Part shown: piece by piece, positions 44,583 through 57,399 of the stretch
Position numbering within the stretch: the first letter of the stretch is position 1
How the letters are laid out: each line of letters opens with the position of its first letter
From: DASQPJ01 sp036268355
GTDB taxonomy: Bacteria; Actinomycetota; Actinomycetes; Sporichthyales; Sporichthyaceae
DNA: 64,000 bases
Assembly (NCBI GenBank): GCA_036268355.1
Contig: DATAUG010000203.1
Span: 10,432 to 74,431 of the forward strand
Direction of reading: 5' to 3'
Notes under the pieces: generated by a model
What the model saw: only the letters and a program-made list of their open reading frames with translations
Told to the model about the DNA's origin: nothing
Databases searched by the model: none
Position numbers and translations under genes: made by a program

Positions 44583-45014
44583 GTGAGCGCGAGCGCCGAG
44601 GGCGCCGCCGGGACCGCCCCGGGGCGCCTCGGGTTCAACCGCGGCCAGGTCGTCCAGGAACTCGGTTACGACGACGACGTCGACCACGACCTGCGCGAGG
44701 CGATCCAGGACCACGTGGGCGCCGAGCTCGTCGACGAGGACTACGACGACGTCGCGGACGCCGTGCTGCTGTGGTGGCGATCGGGCGACGGGGACCTGGT
44801 CGACGCACTCGTGGACGCCCTGAGCTCCTTGGCCGACGGCGGGGTGATCTGGGTGCTGACGCCCAAGGCCGGCCGCGGCGGCCACGTCGAGCCCAGCGAC
44901 ATCGGCGAGGCCGCACCCACCGCCGGGCTGGCGCAGACCAGCCACGTCAGCGCCGCCCCGGACTGGTCGGGCACCCGGCTCGTGGCACCCAAGGCGGCCC
45001 GCAGCAAGCGGTGA
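44583..45014 (+). CDS. DUF3052 domain protein
   Basis: 143 residues: GFNRGQVVQELGYDDDVDHDLREAI ... ADAVLLWWRSGDGDLVDAL. Acidic actinobacterial family of unknown function, regularly placed between aceE and a peroxiredoxin as here. GTG 44583 follows GAGGG. The last residues and stop codon lie in the first unit of a 50-bp tandem repeat. Confidence 0.88.
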   Translation: MSASAEGAAGTAPGRLGFNRGQVVQELGYDDDVDHDLREAIQDHVGAELVDEDYDDVADAVLLWWRSGDGDLVDALVDALSSLADGGVIWVLTPKAGRGGHVEPSDIGEAAPTAGLAQTSHVSAAPDWSGTRLVAPKAARSKR

Positions 45015-45113
45015 ACCGGGGCCGACACCGGCCGCCGGGCGGGTAGCGCTGTAGTAAGCGGTGAACCGGGGCCGACACCGGCCGCCGGGCGGGTAGCGCT
45101 GCAGCAAGCGGTG
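45006..45113 (+). repeat. 50-bp tandem duplication over the DUF3052 stop
   Basis: AAGCGGTGAACCGGGGCC starts at 45006 and 45056 and a short third copy at 45106. The GC-rich CCGGGGCCGACACCGG part can form a hairpin, so the duplication also doubles a likely terminator. Confidence 0.85.
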
Positions 45114-45184
45114 ACCCATTTCCAGTGCTGCTCGGCACGGCCCCGCGGCGCGCAGTCGGGAAACGTTGCATTAGCGTGCACTGC

Positions 45185-45673
45185 ATGGCCTTGGAGGGGA
45201 CCCCGGTCGAGATCGGCGATCACGCGCCCGAGTTCACGCTGCGCGACCACCACAACGTCGAGATCTCGCTGTCCACGATGCACGGCAGAGCCGTCCTGCT
45301 GGTGTTCTACCCCCTCGCCTTCACCGGGGTGTGCTCCGGCGAGCTGACCCTGATCCAGTCCGAGATCGCGGCATTCCAGAACGAGCGCACACAGGTTGTC
45401 GCGATCTCGGTGGACTCCCCGTACTCCCTGCGCGCCTTCGCCGACCGCGAAGGCCTGCAGTTCCCGCTGCTCTCGGACTTCTGGCCGCACGGCGCGGTGG
45501 CCCGCTCCTACGGCGTCTTCGACTCGGTCGCCGGGGTCGCCACCCGCGCCACCTTCCTCATCGACGCCACCGGCGTGGTGCGCTGGAAGGTCCTGAGCGA
45601 CCTAGGTCACCCCCGGAACCAGGCCGACTACCACGCCGCGCTCGCTAACCTCTACGCTGCCGAGTTCGCCTGA
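45185..45673 (+). CDS. ahpE: One-cysteine peroxiredoxin (AhpE-like)
   Basis: 162 residues. Reduces peroxides; the peroxidatic cysteine is in YPLAFTGVCSGELTLIQ and no second cysteine is present, as in mycobacterial AhpE. GDHAPEFTLRD near the start and VAGVATRATFLIDATGVVRW are typical. ATG 45185 fits the family start. tRNA-Val follows 33 bp later, the same neighbourhood as in Streptomyces. Confidence 0.92.
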   Translation: MALEGTPVEIGDHAPEFTLRDHHNVEISLSTMHGRAVLLVFYPLAFTGVCSGELTLIQSEIAAFQNERTQVVAISVDSPYSLRAFADREGLQFPLLSDFWPHGAVARSYGVFDSVAGVATRATFLIDATGVVRWKVLSDLGHPRNQADYHAALANLYAAEFA

Positions 45674-45706
45674 GCCAGCAATCCCGCTGCGCCCGGGCGG
45701 GCCCCG

Positions 45707-45778
45707 GGGCGCATAGCTCAGCGGTAGAGCACCTGCCTTACAAGCAGGGAGTCACTGGTTCGATCCCAGTTGCGCCCA
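45707..45778 (+). tRNA. tRNA-Val (anticodon TAC)
   Basis: 72-nt cloverleaf: acceptor GGGCGCA/TGCGCCC, D arm GCTC-AGCGGTA-GAGC, anticodon arm CCTGC-CTTACAA-GCAGG, T arm ACTGG-TTCGATC-CCAGT, discriminator A. The anticodon TAC reads GUA/GUG valine codons. CCA is not encoded. Confidence 0.96.
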
Positions 45779-45799
45779 CTCCGAGAACATGCAGGCGCT

Positions 45800-46456
45800 C
45801 TATCGCGAACTGTGACGTGCTGCTACCAGGACGCCCCCGGTCCGGCAGTTGATTTTCCGGCCCGCCTTCTCGAGCGTGGGGCGGCAGCCCTCCAGGAAGC
45901 GATGGCCCAGCGGGGTCAGGATGCTGGCCAGCATCCCGACAGTCTTGGGCACACTCTTGCAGGTCGGGTTACCGTCGTGGAGCAGCTGTGCGGTGACCAG
46001 GATCGTCACGGACGTCGGGGTCTCGGTGACCGACGTGTTCGGTACGCCGTTGCACGAGCTGTCCTTGATATCCAGCCAGATCGCGCCGGTGGAGGCCTGG
46101 CCGAAGTTCCAGTCGTCGTAGACGGCCGTTTTGTCGAGATCCAGCGGGACCAGGCCTGGAATCGGCGCTGCGGATGCCGCTGCGCCCTTGGTCGCGGATG
46201 CCGCCCCGCCCTTGGTCGCGGACGGCGCCCCCGCCCCGGCGGAGCCGGCCGGGGCACCAGCTGACGCGGCGCTCGCGCCGGCCGAGGTGGCTACACCCGT
46301 GGGGGTGACCGCAGCGTCGGAGGCGATCGGCGCCGCCGCGGACTGCACGGCGGGCGCGGACGCCTGATCGGAGTGCGCAGGACCGCCGCAGCTCGAAAGC
46401 GCCAGGAACAGCATGGCAGCACCGGCCGCCGGGCCTGGTCCGGGTTTTCTCATCAT
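45800..46456 (-). CDS. Secreted lipoprotein, unknown function
   Basis: 218 residues. A signal peptide with lipobox (LALSSC at about residues 18-23) predicts a lipid-anchored protein. An Ala/Ser/Pro/Gly linker (about 30-100) includes a 24-bp DNA duplication giving SATKGGAA and SATKGAAA. The globular part (after PIPGLVPLDLD) has four cysteines (DSSCNGV, NPTCKSV, EGCRP, INCRTG), probably in disulfides. Two ATG codons in a row at 46454-46456 are preceded by GGGAGGA. Family not recognised. Confidence 0.75.
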   Translation of the reverse strand: MMRKPGPGPAAGAAMLFLALSSCGGPAHSDQASAPAVQSAAAPIASDAAVTPTGVATSAGASAASAGAPAGSAGAGAPSATKGGAASATKGAAASAAPIPGLVPLDLDKTAVYDDWNFGQASTGAIWLDIKDSSCNGVPNTSVTETPTSVTILVTAQLLHDGNPTCKSVPKTVGMLASILTPLGHRFLEGCRPTLEKAGRKINCRTGGVLVAARHSSR

Positions 46457-46652
46457 CTGCGTCCTCCCTGAGCCGGCGGGCGTCGCCGCAGGTTCCTTGG
46501 ACCGTGATACCGGATGTCTGTAACGGCCCGATTTCGCACGCGACGGCCGCGGAGCAGGATTGGTGGCATGCCACAGCAGCCGCGGCCACCCGGTGTCCCC
46601 ACCGACGGGGCGCGCTTCACGAATCGACAGCCCCTCGGAGAGCCTGCGCGGC

Positions 46653-47456
46653 TCAGCCGGTGAACGTGGCCGGACTCACCGCGGCGGTCGTGGTCAGGAA
46701 GGCGTCCGGCACCGGGTATTCCCCGAGTATGAAGCGCAAGATGGCCGAGTGCATCGCCTCGACCGGCGCGACGATTGCTGCGGTGCCGATCGCGCCGCCG
46801 CCGTGGTCCGATATCCCGCCCATGGCGAACAGGTACGTCGCCGCGGCCCGGTCCTCCAGAGCCAGCAGCAGTTTCGCGACGGAGACGCTGTCCTTGGCGG
46901 CGCCGAACGCGTCGGTCGTCTCGCGATCGTTCGACAGTGGCACCCCACTGATGGGGCTCAGCCCGGAACTCTTCAACAAAGTGTTCCACGTCTCGGCGTG
47001 CTCGGAGTGCTGGAACATCGTCGTCTGCACGAAATATCCCACCGCGGGAGGTACCTTGCCCAGAGTGCCTTTCCCGACCGCCACGAGCGCGATCTGGTAG
47101 GCGTTGGCCAGTTGATTCTCCAGCGCCGCTCCGAACGCGACGGTCTTCAGATCGCCTGTATAGCCGACGCTCGGTGTCGCGCTCACCTGGGGCACCGACT
47201 GGTTGTCCGTTCCGTGGTCCCCGCACGCGGCCAGCGCCATCCCGGCACCCAGCGCTCCGATCCCGATCATGAACCGACGTCGATCCACCCCCGGGTGAGC
47301 TTGTTGGTCGCGCAGGTTCCGCGCGAACCGGGCGACCTCGGCGCGCACCAGCGGCATTGCCTCGCGGTGGGCCTCGTCCAGCTCGTGGGTCATCGCCATG
47401 AGTTCGGCCTCACTGACCGCCAGCTGCGCCTTCTTTGCGGTTCGCCGGCCGATCAA
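46653..47456 (-). CDS. Ferritin-like lipoprotein with twin-arginine-type signal
   Basis: 267 residues. An internal signal (VDRRRFMIGIGALGAGMALAACGD) follows an unusually long 65-residue cytoplasmic leader; RRRF plus a lipobox-like LAAC suggests Tat export and lipid anchoring. The mature part has ferritin-like helices with acidic/His positions (ALENQLANAYQIAL, FQHSEHAETWN, LLLALEDRAAATY, VEAMHSAIL). TTG 47456 overlaps the TGA of the upstream ferritin-like gene and has GGGAG before it. Metal oxidation or storage outside the membrane is inferred; the substrate is unknown. Confidence 0.8.
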   Translation of the reverse strand: MIGRRTAKKAQLAVSEAELMAMTHELDEAHREAMPLVRAEVARFARNLRDQQAHPGVDRRRFMIGIGALGAGMALAACGDHGTDNQSVPQVSATPSVGYTGDLKTVAFGAALENQLANAYQIALVAVGKGTLGKVPPAVGYFVQTTMFQHSEHAETWNTLLKSSGLSPISGVPLSNDRETTDAFGAAKDSVSVAKLLLALEDRAAATYLFAMGGISDHGGGAIGTAAIVAPVEAMHSAILRFILGEYPVPDAFLTTTAAVSPATFTG

Positions 47457-48154
47457 CTTACGGCTCCCTCTCCGACGGGCGATGCCAGGTCGAGGGAGTA
47501 GAAGGAGTCCGGGACAGCGACGGTGCAGAGATTCTTCGGAAGCTTCTGCGGGTCGGTCGGGATCGCGACCAACTCGGGCGCATCCTTGAGCAGCGCCGCC
47601 ATCGCGAGCAGGACCGCCCGGTGCGCCGCCTCGACCGGGGCGATGCTGCCGAACAGCAGGCGCAGTTCGCTCGTGGAGACCTGGGTGACGTTGCGGCAAT
47701 AGGTCTGCACGGCCACGTCCTCCAGCGTGATCGCCAGCGTGATCACGTCCGCCGGTCGCTTCAGCTTCGGCAACGCTGCGTCGACGACCTTCTGATACTT
47801 CGGGTCCGTGCCGGACTGTTTCTTGCCGCCCGCCTTGACCGCGGCCGCGTTGAAGGCCTTGGCGTGGGCAGTGTGCTGGGTCATGGTCCGGGCGACGAAC
47901 TCGGCCACCACCTTGTTGCCGTCCTTGATGAACGACAGGCCGGCCGCCTTCGTGTACACGCTGACGGCCAGGTTCTCGATCGAAGCTGCCGTCTGCAGGG
48001 CCTTCACGTCTTCGGTGGACGCAGTAGCACCCTCGAGGGTCCGCTCGCCGTAATCGTCAAGCGCCTGTCGGGTCAGCCGGGACGCGTCGGCGTGCAGGTC
48101 CTCGGAGTGCTCCGTCAGGTTGCTCAACAAACGCGGATCGATTTGATCTTTCAC
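47453..48154 (-). CDS. Ferritin-like domain protein (cytoplasmic partner)
   Basis: 233 residues, no signal. Helices with repeated E/H positions: ALQTAASIENLAVSVYTKA, MTQHTAHAKAFNAA, AITLEDVAVQTYCRNV, APVEAAHRAVLLAMAALL. GTG at 48154 has GGAGG 4-5 bases upstream. It overlaps the following exported paralogue by four bases, so the two are made together. The pair resembles tandem ferritin-like genes seen in other actinomycetes; the role is unknown. Confidence 0.78.
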   Translation of the reverse strand: MKDQIDPRLLSNLTEHSEDLHADASRLTRQALDDYGERTLEGATASTEDVKALQTAASIENLAVSVYTKAAGLSFIKDGNKVVAEFVARTMTQHTAHAKAFNAAAVKAGGKKQSGTDPKYQKVVDAALPKLKRPADVITLAITLEDVAVQTYCRNVTQVSTSELRLLFGSIAPVEAAHRAVLLAMAALLKDAPELVAIPTDPQKLPKNLCTVAVPDSFYSLDLASPVGEGAVS

Positions 48155-48248
48155 TGGTCCTCCACGGAAGGCGGTGCCAGCCGGGAAGGTATTCGTCGGT
48201 CCGTGCCCTTGATGGCACCTCGTATTTCGAACAGGTAAACGGAGGCAG

Positions 48249-48480
48249 TCAGCCGGCAATTTCGGCGAAGACTGGATGCTCGGCGAGCAACTGGTCCAGG
48301 CCGGCCACGGCATGGCCGTGCTCGTCGAGCCCGGACGGCTCCGGGCGGGCCGCCGGTGCTGGAACTTGCTTCCGGTCGACCCACTCGCCGGCCTGCAGCG
48401 GATCCGGGGTGCAGGTGCCCCGGGGGAAGCGGCGTCGAAACCCCCGCCGTCCCCGCAGTGGTCAGTATCCTGTGCGTGCG
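48249..48480 (-). other. Possible small or degraded gene in the 384-bp gap before the Hpt gene
   Basis: On the minus strand a good-looking C-terminus reads DPLQAGEWVDRKQVPAPAAR then GLDEHGHAVAGLDQLLAEHP and stops at 48249. No ATG, GTG or TTG begins that frame. A run of four C near 48412 could be a frame slip from an upstream frame (VSTPLPPGHLHP). It may be a gene fragment or an indel. Otherwise 48155-48538 holds nothing recognised. Confidence 0.25.
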
Positions 48481-48538
48481 GAGTCCGACCGTGATGTGCT
48501 GCGAAGAGCGACCAGCAGTTCGGCGCGCGGAGGCTGCG

Positions 48539-48934
48539 ATGACCGACCCGGACGAGTGCCGGACCGGCGTGCCGCGCGCCGTGCCGGCCCGCGAGGCAGT
48601 CGACGCGTTGCTGGAGCTTTGCGGCGACGCTGAGTTCGTCGCAGCCTTGATCGACACCTTCCTCGCCGAGGGACCCGTACTCGTCGCGCGAGTCGGTAGT
48701 GCGGTGCTTGCAGGCGACGCGCCGCAAGCTCGTCTTGCGGCGCACACGCTCAAGTCGCACGGGATGACTTTCGGGGCGCCCCGGCTGGCACAGGTCGCCG
48801 CGGAGGTGGAGCGACGGGCCCGGGACCGCGAACTAACCGTCGCAGGCGGCCTGGTCGGCGAGCTCGCGGTCGCGTTCGACCGGGCGCGCGACGCTCTCGG
48901 GGAGCTGCGCGACGAACTGGCGGGTAGGCGGTGA
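48539..48934 (+). CDS. Histidine phosphotransfer (Hpt) protein
   Basis: 131 residues, a single Hpt helical bundle with the phosphoryl-accepting histidine in LAAHTLKSHGMTFGAPRLA (about residue 66). It should relay phosphate between receivers. ATG 48539 has CGGAGG upstream. The stop overlaps the next start as GTGA, making it the first gene of a three-gene coupled unit. The sequence around the histidine closely resembles the Hpt domain of the hybrid kinase two genes on, suggesting a shared origin. Confidence 0.9.
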   Translation: MTDPDECRTGVPRAVPAREAVDALLELCGDAEFVAALIDTFLAEGPVLVARVGSAVLAGDAPQARLAAHTLKSHGMTFGAPRLAQVAAEVERRARDRELTVAGGLVGELAVAFDRARDALGELRDELAGRR

Positions 48935-50108
48935 CCGAGTCGGCGAACGTGCTCGTCGTCGACGACGACGCGGTGAACCGCACGTTGCTCAACCACATCC
49001 TCCGGCAGGAGGGCCATTCGGTCCTCGCGGCGGGCGACGGACCCGAGGCGCTGGAGGTGCTCGGGGCCAAGCCGGTGGACCTGGTGCTGCTCGACGTCCG
49101 GATGCCGGGCATGGACGGCTTCGACGTGTGCCGGCTGATCCGCGGCGACCCGCGGACGGCGATGCTCCCGGTGGTCATGGTGACCGCCGAGGGGCCCCAG
49201 GAGAAGCTGACGGCCCTCGAGGCCGGCGCCGACGACTTCGTCCTGAAGCCGTTCGACCGCGCGGAGTTGTGCGCCCGAGTCCGCTCGCTGCTGCGGATCA
49301 AGCGCTTCCACGACACGATCAACGCGCAGTCCGCGGAACTCGCGGCGCAGGCAGCGGAGCTGGCGGCGTGGAACGCCTCGCTGGAGCAACGGGTGGCCGC
49401 CCAGGTCGCGCAGCTGGAGGGGCTTGGCCGGCTGCGCCGGTTCCTGTCCGCCCCGGTGGTCGACCTCGTGCTCAGTTCGGGCGGGGAACAGCTGCTCGCG
49501 CCGCACCGCCGACACCTCGCTGTCGTCTTCGCCGACCTGCGCGGCTTCACCGCATTCTCCGAGACCGCCGAGCCCGAGGAGATCATCGACGTCCTGCGGG
49601 ACTTCCACGCAGCATTGGGCGATGTGCTCACCCGGGCCGAGGCGACCGTCGGTTACTTCGCCGGCGACGGGGTGATGGCGTTCTTCAACGACCCGCTGCC
49701 GTGCCCCGACCCGGAGGCTCGGGCGGTCGGCTCGGCGCTGGCGATCCGGGCGGCCATGGCCGAACCGATCGACCGCTGGCACCGCCTGGGTCTCGGCCTC
49801 GGGCTGGGCATCGGCGTCGCGGCCGGCTACGCCACGCTGGCGATGGTCGGGTTCGAGGGCCGCTTCGACTACACCGCGCTCGGAACGGTGGTCAACACCG
49901 CTGCCCGACTCTGTGCGGCGGCCGCCCCGGGGCAGATCCTGGCCAACGGCCGGGTGATCGCCGCTCTCGGCGAGCGCGTCGAGGCCGAGTCGGTCGGCGA
50001 GGTCGAGCTGCGGGGCCTGCGCCGGCCGGTGTCCGTCCACCAGATCATCGCCTCCTCCGCCGACCTGGTGCTCCCCGAACGTGGCGGCCGGACGAACGGG
50101 GCGGACCG

Positions 50109-50112
<4 letters not shown>
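48931..50112 (+). CDS. Response regulator fused to class III adenylate/guanylate cyclase
   Basis: 393 residues. A receiver (1-122) has the acidic pocket VVDDD, phospho-acceptor Asp55 in LVLLDVRMPGMDG and the lysine in FVLKPFD. An alanine-rich coiled coil follows (about 130-165). The cyclase domain (about 190-380) has both metal aspartates (VVFADLRGFTAFSE; YFAGDGVMAFFND) and the Asn/Arg pair in YTALGTVVNTAARL. So a phosphorylation-controlled cAMP (less likely cGMP) output is predicted. GTG 48931 overlaps the Hpt stop, and the stop overlaps the kinase start. Confidence 0.93.
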
Positions 50113-53963
<3,851 letters not shown>

Positions 53964-54121
53964 CGTTGCGTGCCCGACGACGCGCCGCGCCGCCTGGCGT
54001 CCTGCCTCGGTGACGAACCACCGACCGGGCTCTCGTCCCGCCGGACGAGTCGGCGGGCCACGGTTCGCGCCTAGCCTGCCGGGACGCCATCCTGCGCAGG
54101 TGGCCCGAGGAGGCGTCGAGG

Positions 54122-54760
54122 ATGACGGTGAGCGAGCAACCGCCGGCGATCCTCGAACGCCCCGAGGAAGGGGTCCACGTCGCGGTGCTGTGCGGCGACG
54201 CCGCCGAACGTCAGGCCCTGCTCGCCGGGTACCTCGCGGGGGCGCTGCGGCGCGGCGAGGGCGCGGTGTGCGTGACCGCCGAGGAGCCCGAACAGCTGCG
54301 CGAGCGGGTGCGCGACTGCGCCGGGGCGGCGCTTGCGAGCGGGCCCGATGTCGAGGTGGTGGCCACCGCGCAGTCGTACCTGCGCGAGGGCCGGTTCTCC
54401 GGACAGTTCATGGTCGACTGGCTGGCGCAGCTGACCGCGGCGGCACCGGCGGGCAGCGAGCTGCCCAGGCAGTGCGTCGCGGGCGTCCTGGACTGGGTCG
54501 ACGGCCTGGACGCGGGCGGGTTCGACGAGCTGTTCCGCTACGAGTCCACGCTCAACCGGCTGGCCCCGGCCGGCCGGCACACGTTGGCCTGCTTCTACGA
54601 CCTCGCGCTGTTGCCCGCGGCGGAGGTGATCAACGTGCTGCGCGCCCACCCCCGGGTGGTGATTTCCGGCGCCGTCTGGGAAAGTCCGTTCTACGTCGAC
54701 AAGGACCTGCGGCCCCTGCCGTTGCCGGAGCCCGGCCACCCCGCCGGTGCTTCGGATTGA
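54122..54760 (+). CDS. MEDS-domain (DcmR-like) sensory protein
   Basis: 212 residues, essentially one MEDS domain: HVAVLCGDAAERQALLAGYL, GEGAVCVTAEEPEQLRER, LDWVDGLDAGGFDELFRYE, HTLACFYDLALLPAAEVINVLRAHPRVV. The fold is RecA/KaiC-like without a Walker A motif; in methylotrophs and methanogens it senses small carbon compounds, and in actinomycetes it accompanies kinases and anti-sigma factors. ATG 54122 has AGGAGG upstream. It lies 158 bp after the hybrid kinase, same strand. Confidence 0.85.
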   Translation: MTVSEQPPAILERPEEGVHVAVLCGDAAERQALLAGYLAGALRRGEGAVCVTAEEPEQLRERVRDCAGAALASGPDVEVVATAQSYLREGRFSGQFMVDWLAQLTAAAPAGSELPRQCVAGVLDWVDGLDAGGFDELFRYESTLNRLAPAGRHTLACFYDLALLPAAEVINVLRAHPRVVISGAVWESPFYVDKDLRPLPLPEPGHPAGASD

Positions 54761-54798
54761 GCCAATACCCGAGGTCGGCACAGCACGGAGCTGTGGAA

Positions 54799-56469
54799 AT
54801 GCTCGACAGCGGCTCGACCGGCTTCACCGGCGACCCTCGACTCGTCGAGCTCGCCCGCACCGGCGCGGCCCCAGCCGGCATGTCGTGCACCGACCTGCAC
54901 AAGCTCACCCTGCTGTCGATGCTGATGACCGATCGCCCGGAACTCCAGATCGTCGAGCTCGCACTGGCCACCGTCCCGACCTTGCTCGCGACCACCGCCG
55001 TGCACCTGTACCTGCGCGACGGCGACTGGTGGCCCACGGCGCCCGACGACTGCGCGCTGGCCGCGCTGCCGGTCGGGAACACCCACGGCCTGCCCGTCCG
55101 TCTCGGGGTCGACGAACCGGCCGGCTACGCCGTCCCGGTGCGCAGCCCGGGGATCGACCTGGGCCATCTGGTGGTCGCCACCGCCGGGCCGCTGGCCGAC
55201 GACGCGCTGTTTCCCGTCCAGGTGTTGGCCCAACAGCTGGCCGTGGCGCTGGACAACGCCCGGCGGCACGCCCGCGAGCTGGCCATGGTCGACCGGCTCG
55301 GCCGGATCCTGCACATGCACGAGCGGCTGGTCGCGGTCGCGGGCGACGGTGACACCGCGGCCATGATCGACGCGGTTGCCGAGCTCACCGGCCGAGCGGT
55401 CGCGTTGGACATCGGCGGCGGCGCCCCGCAGCCGTCCGCCGGGGGCTGGACGGACCGGCCGGTCCGCAGCCCGCGGGCTCGGCAGCGCTTGATCGAGCGG
55501 CTTCGTCGGGAACCCCGCTCGGTGCGCGACGGTGACCTGCTGGTCGCCCTGGTCGGCCACCGCAGCGATTCGACCGCGCTGCTGCAGCTCGCCGACCCGC
55601 ACCGAACCGCCGGGGAGTACGAGGCCCTGGTGCTGGAGTACGCGGCGGCCATCGCCGCGGTCGAACTCGCCCGGTCGGCGACGCTGCTGGAGGCCGAACG
55701 GCAGCTGCGTGCCGACCTGGTGGAGGAGCTGCTGATCGGCATCCCCGAGGCCGTCGCCAGGGCCCGGGCGCGCGCACTCGGCGTGGACCTGGACAGCCCG
55801 CGGCGGGTGGTCGTCGTGCGCCCGGCCTGCGCGGGCAGCGGCGGGGCCGCCGCGCTGGACGGGCTGCGCGGGTCGATCCACCGACTGCTCACCCGGCACG
55901 GCGGGGCCGGTCTGGTGATCGCCGGGGACAGCGAGGTCCTCTGTCTGGCGCCGGCCGACCTGGGTTGGCCGGACGCGCTCAAGGCGTTGCGGGCCGAGGC
56001 AGGCGCACATCCGTGCCGGGTGGCCGTGGGCAGCCTCTGCCGATCGGTGCCCCAGTTCCCGACCAGCCTGCGGCACGCCCGCCAGGCCGCCGCGTTGACC
56101 GCGCACACCGAACGGGACCTGGTCTGCTTCGACGATCTGGGCATTCACCGGCTGCTGGCGCTGAACAACGAGGCCGGCGACCTGGACGACTACATCGCCG
56201 AGTGGCTGGGCGGGCTGATCGACTACGGTCGGCGCAACAGTGCCGCGGCCGACCTGACCGGGACGTTGCGCAGCTACTTCAACTCCGGCGCCTCGATCAC
56301 GGCGACTGCTGCGGTGCTGCACCTGCATGAGAGCACGGTGAAGTACCGGCTGCAGCGGATCGTGGACATCACCGGCCACGACCTGTCCGATCCGGCAACC
56401 CGGTTCGCCATGCAGGTCGCCGTCCACGCGCTCGAGGCCCGGGAAGCACTCGGACCCCCGACGACTTGA
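54799..56469 (+). CDS. GAF/PucR-type transcriptional regulator
   Basis: 556 residues. The N-terminal half has a GAF-like sensory region (about 30-170, LTLLSMLMTDRPELQIVELAL ... DNARRHARELAMVDRLGRI), followed by a linker helix and a regulatory domain. The C-terminal PucR helix-turn-helix is LRSYFNSGASITATAAVLHL then HESTVKYRLQRIVDITGHDL. ATG 54799 is chosen for GGAG 12-9 bases upstream; GTG 54793 is two codons earlier. It lies 38 bp after the MEDS gene and may be its output. Targets are unknown; the adjacent epoxide-hydrolase-like gene is an obvious candidate. Confidence 0.85.
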   Translation: MLDSGSTGFTGDPRLVELARTGAAPAGMSCTDLHKLTLLSMLMTDRPELQIVELALATVPTLLATTAVHLYLRDGDWWPTAPDDCALAALPVGNTHGLPVRLGVDEPAGYAVPVRSPGIDLGHLVVATAGPLADDALFPVQVLAQQLAVALDNARRHARELAMVDRLGRILHMHERLVAVAGDGDTAAMIDAVAELTGRAVALDIGGGAPQPSAGGWTDRPVRSPRARQRLIERLRREPRSVRDGDLLVALVGHRSDSTALLQLADPHRTAGEYEALVLEYAAAIAAVELARSATLLEAERQLRADLVEELLIGIPEAVARARARALGVDLDSPRRVVVVRPACAGSGGAAALDGLRGSIHRLLTRHGGAGLVIAGDSEVLCLAPADLGWPDALKALRAEAGAHPCRVAVGSLCRSVPQFPTSLRHARQAAALTAHTERDLVCFDDLGIHRLLALNNEAGDLDDYIAEWLGGLIDYGRRNSAAADLTGTLRSYFNSGASITATAAVLHLHESTVKYRLQRIVDITGHDLSDPATRFAMQVAVHALEAREALGPPTT

Positions 56470-56506
56470 CTCCGACGGATTTTCATTGAACAGGAAGGGT
56501 TTTCCG

Positions 56507-56890
56507 GTGAGCGATGCAGAGCAGGTCGTCAAGGACTTCTTGGTGCACCTCGAGGTGAGCGACTTCGACAAGGGGCGGCTGGTGTTCGCCGAGGCGATCG
56601 CCGAGGACTGCCGATGGGCCAACAGCGGCTTCCCGACGGCCGAGGGCAAGGACGCCTGCCTCGCGCTGTGGGACGCGTTCCACCAGGCCTCGGGGTTCGT
56701 CGGGCTCCGGGTCGACATGATCGCCATCGGCTCCGCCGGCGACACCGTCGTCACCGAGCGCGTCGACCACCTGCTGAACTCGGCGGGCGAAGTCATCGTC
56801 TCGATCCCGTTGGCCGGCACGTTGGTCGTCCGCGCCGGGAAGATCGCCGCCTGGCGCGACTACTTCGACCCGCGGCCGCTCCTCGGTTGA
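56507..56890 (+). CDS. Limonene-1,2-epoxide hydrolase-like protein (SnoaL/NTF2 fold)
   Basis: 127 residues. The Asp-Arg-Asp set that activates water in limonene epoxide hydrolase is recognisable in TERVDHLL and IAAWRDYFDP, so the active site looks complete. GTG 56507 has AGGAAGGG upstream and is preferred over TTG 56486. It lies 37 bp after the PucR regulator on the same strand and is probably controlled by it. The substrate (a terpene or other epoxide) is not known. Confidence 0.82.
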   Translation: MSDAEQVVKDFLVHLEVSDFDKGRLVFAEAIAEDCRWANSGFPTAEGKDACLALWDAFHQASGFVGLRVDMIAIGSAGDTVVTERVDHLLNSAGEVIVSIPLAGTLVVRAGKIAAWRDYFDPRPLLG

Positions 56891-57195
56891 GCGAGCCGGC
56901 CGCGCGGACGCAGCCGTGACGGTTCGACCGAGCGGATTCCAGCCTCGGTCGCGCCGTCGGCCACGGAGGCGATCGTGGCGTTCGCTTTGCCGGGGCCGGG
57001 CTGCTCGCGACGGTCGACGGCACCGACCAGCGGGTGAGCGGCAACCTCGCCGCTCCGGCGAGGGTCAGCGGTCGGAACGAATGCGGACGAATTGTCGCCG
57101 GCCGCGACCGGTCCAGGGCATTGCGCCCACCGGGCTTGGTGTCGATCGCCGTGCCCTCGTCCGCGTGCCCCCCCGGAATCGATGCTGACGTAGCG
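56891..57195. other. 305-bp intergenic stretch
   Basis: No gene is supported. A GAGCCGGCCGCGCGG segment right after the stop could form a weak terminator. The stretch ends at the CTGACGTAGCGTCAG palindrome. Confidence 0.4.
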
Positions 57196-57199
57196 TCAG
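57185..57199. promoter_or_regulatory. Inverted repeat CTGACGTAGCGTCAG (second copy)
   Basis: Identical to 4108-4122. Here it overlaps the stop codon of the minus-strand small membrane gene, so an operator role at this copy is doubtful; it may be a dispersed repeat. Confidence 0.35.
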
Positions 57200-57399
57200 A
57201 TTCCTTGCGGGCCGACGAATCGGACCAGGACGGGATCGCTGGGCTCGCCTTCGCGAACGTCGGCCAGGAACCCGCGCAGCACCTCGAGGGACCGCTTCGG
57301 GTTGGACGCCACGATGCGGATCCCGGCCGCCAGGTGGACCAGCACGACGACGAGCACCGCGACGGCGGGGGCGAACCCGCCGCCCTCGTGCGAACTCAT
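57196..57399 (-). CDS. Small single-pass membrane protein
   Basis: 67 residues from ATG at 57399, with GGGAGGTGG upstream. A single hydrophobic segment (APAVAVLVVVLVHLAAGIRIVA) is followed by a charged cytoplasmic tail (NPKRSLEVLRGFLADVREGE). Family not recognised. The strong ribosome-binding site and coding bias support it. Confidence 0.6.
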   Translation of the reverse strand: MSSHEGGGFAPAVAVLVVVLVHLAAGIRIVASNPKRSLEVLRGFLADVREGEPSDPVLVRFVGPQGI

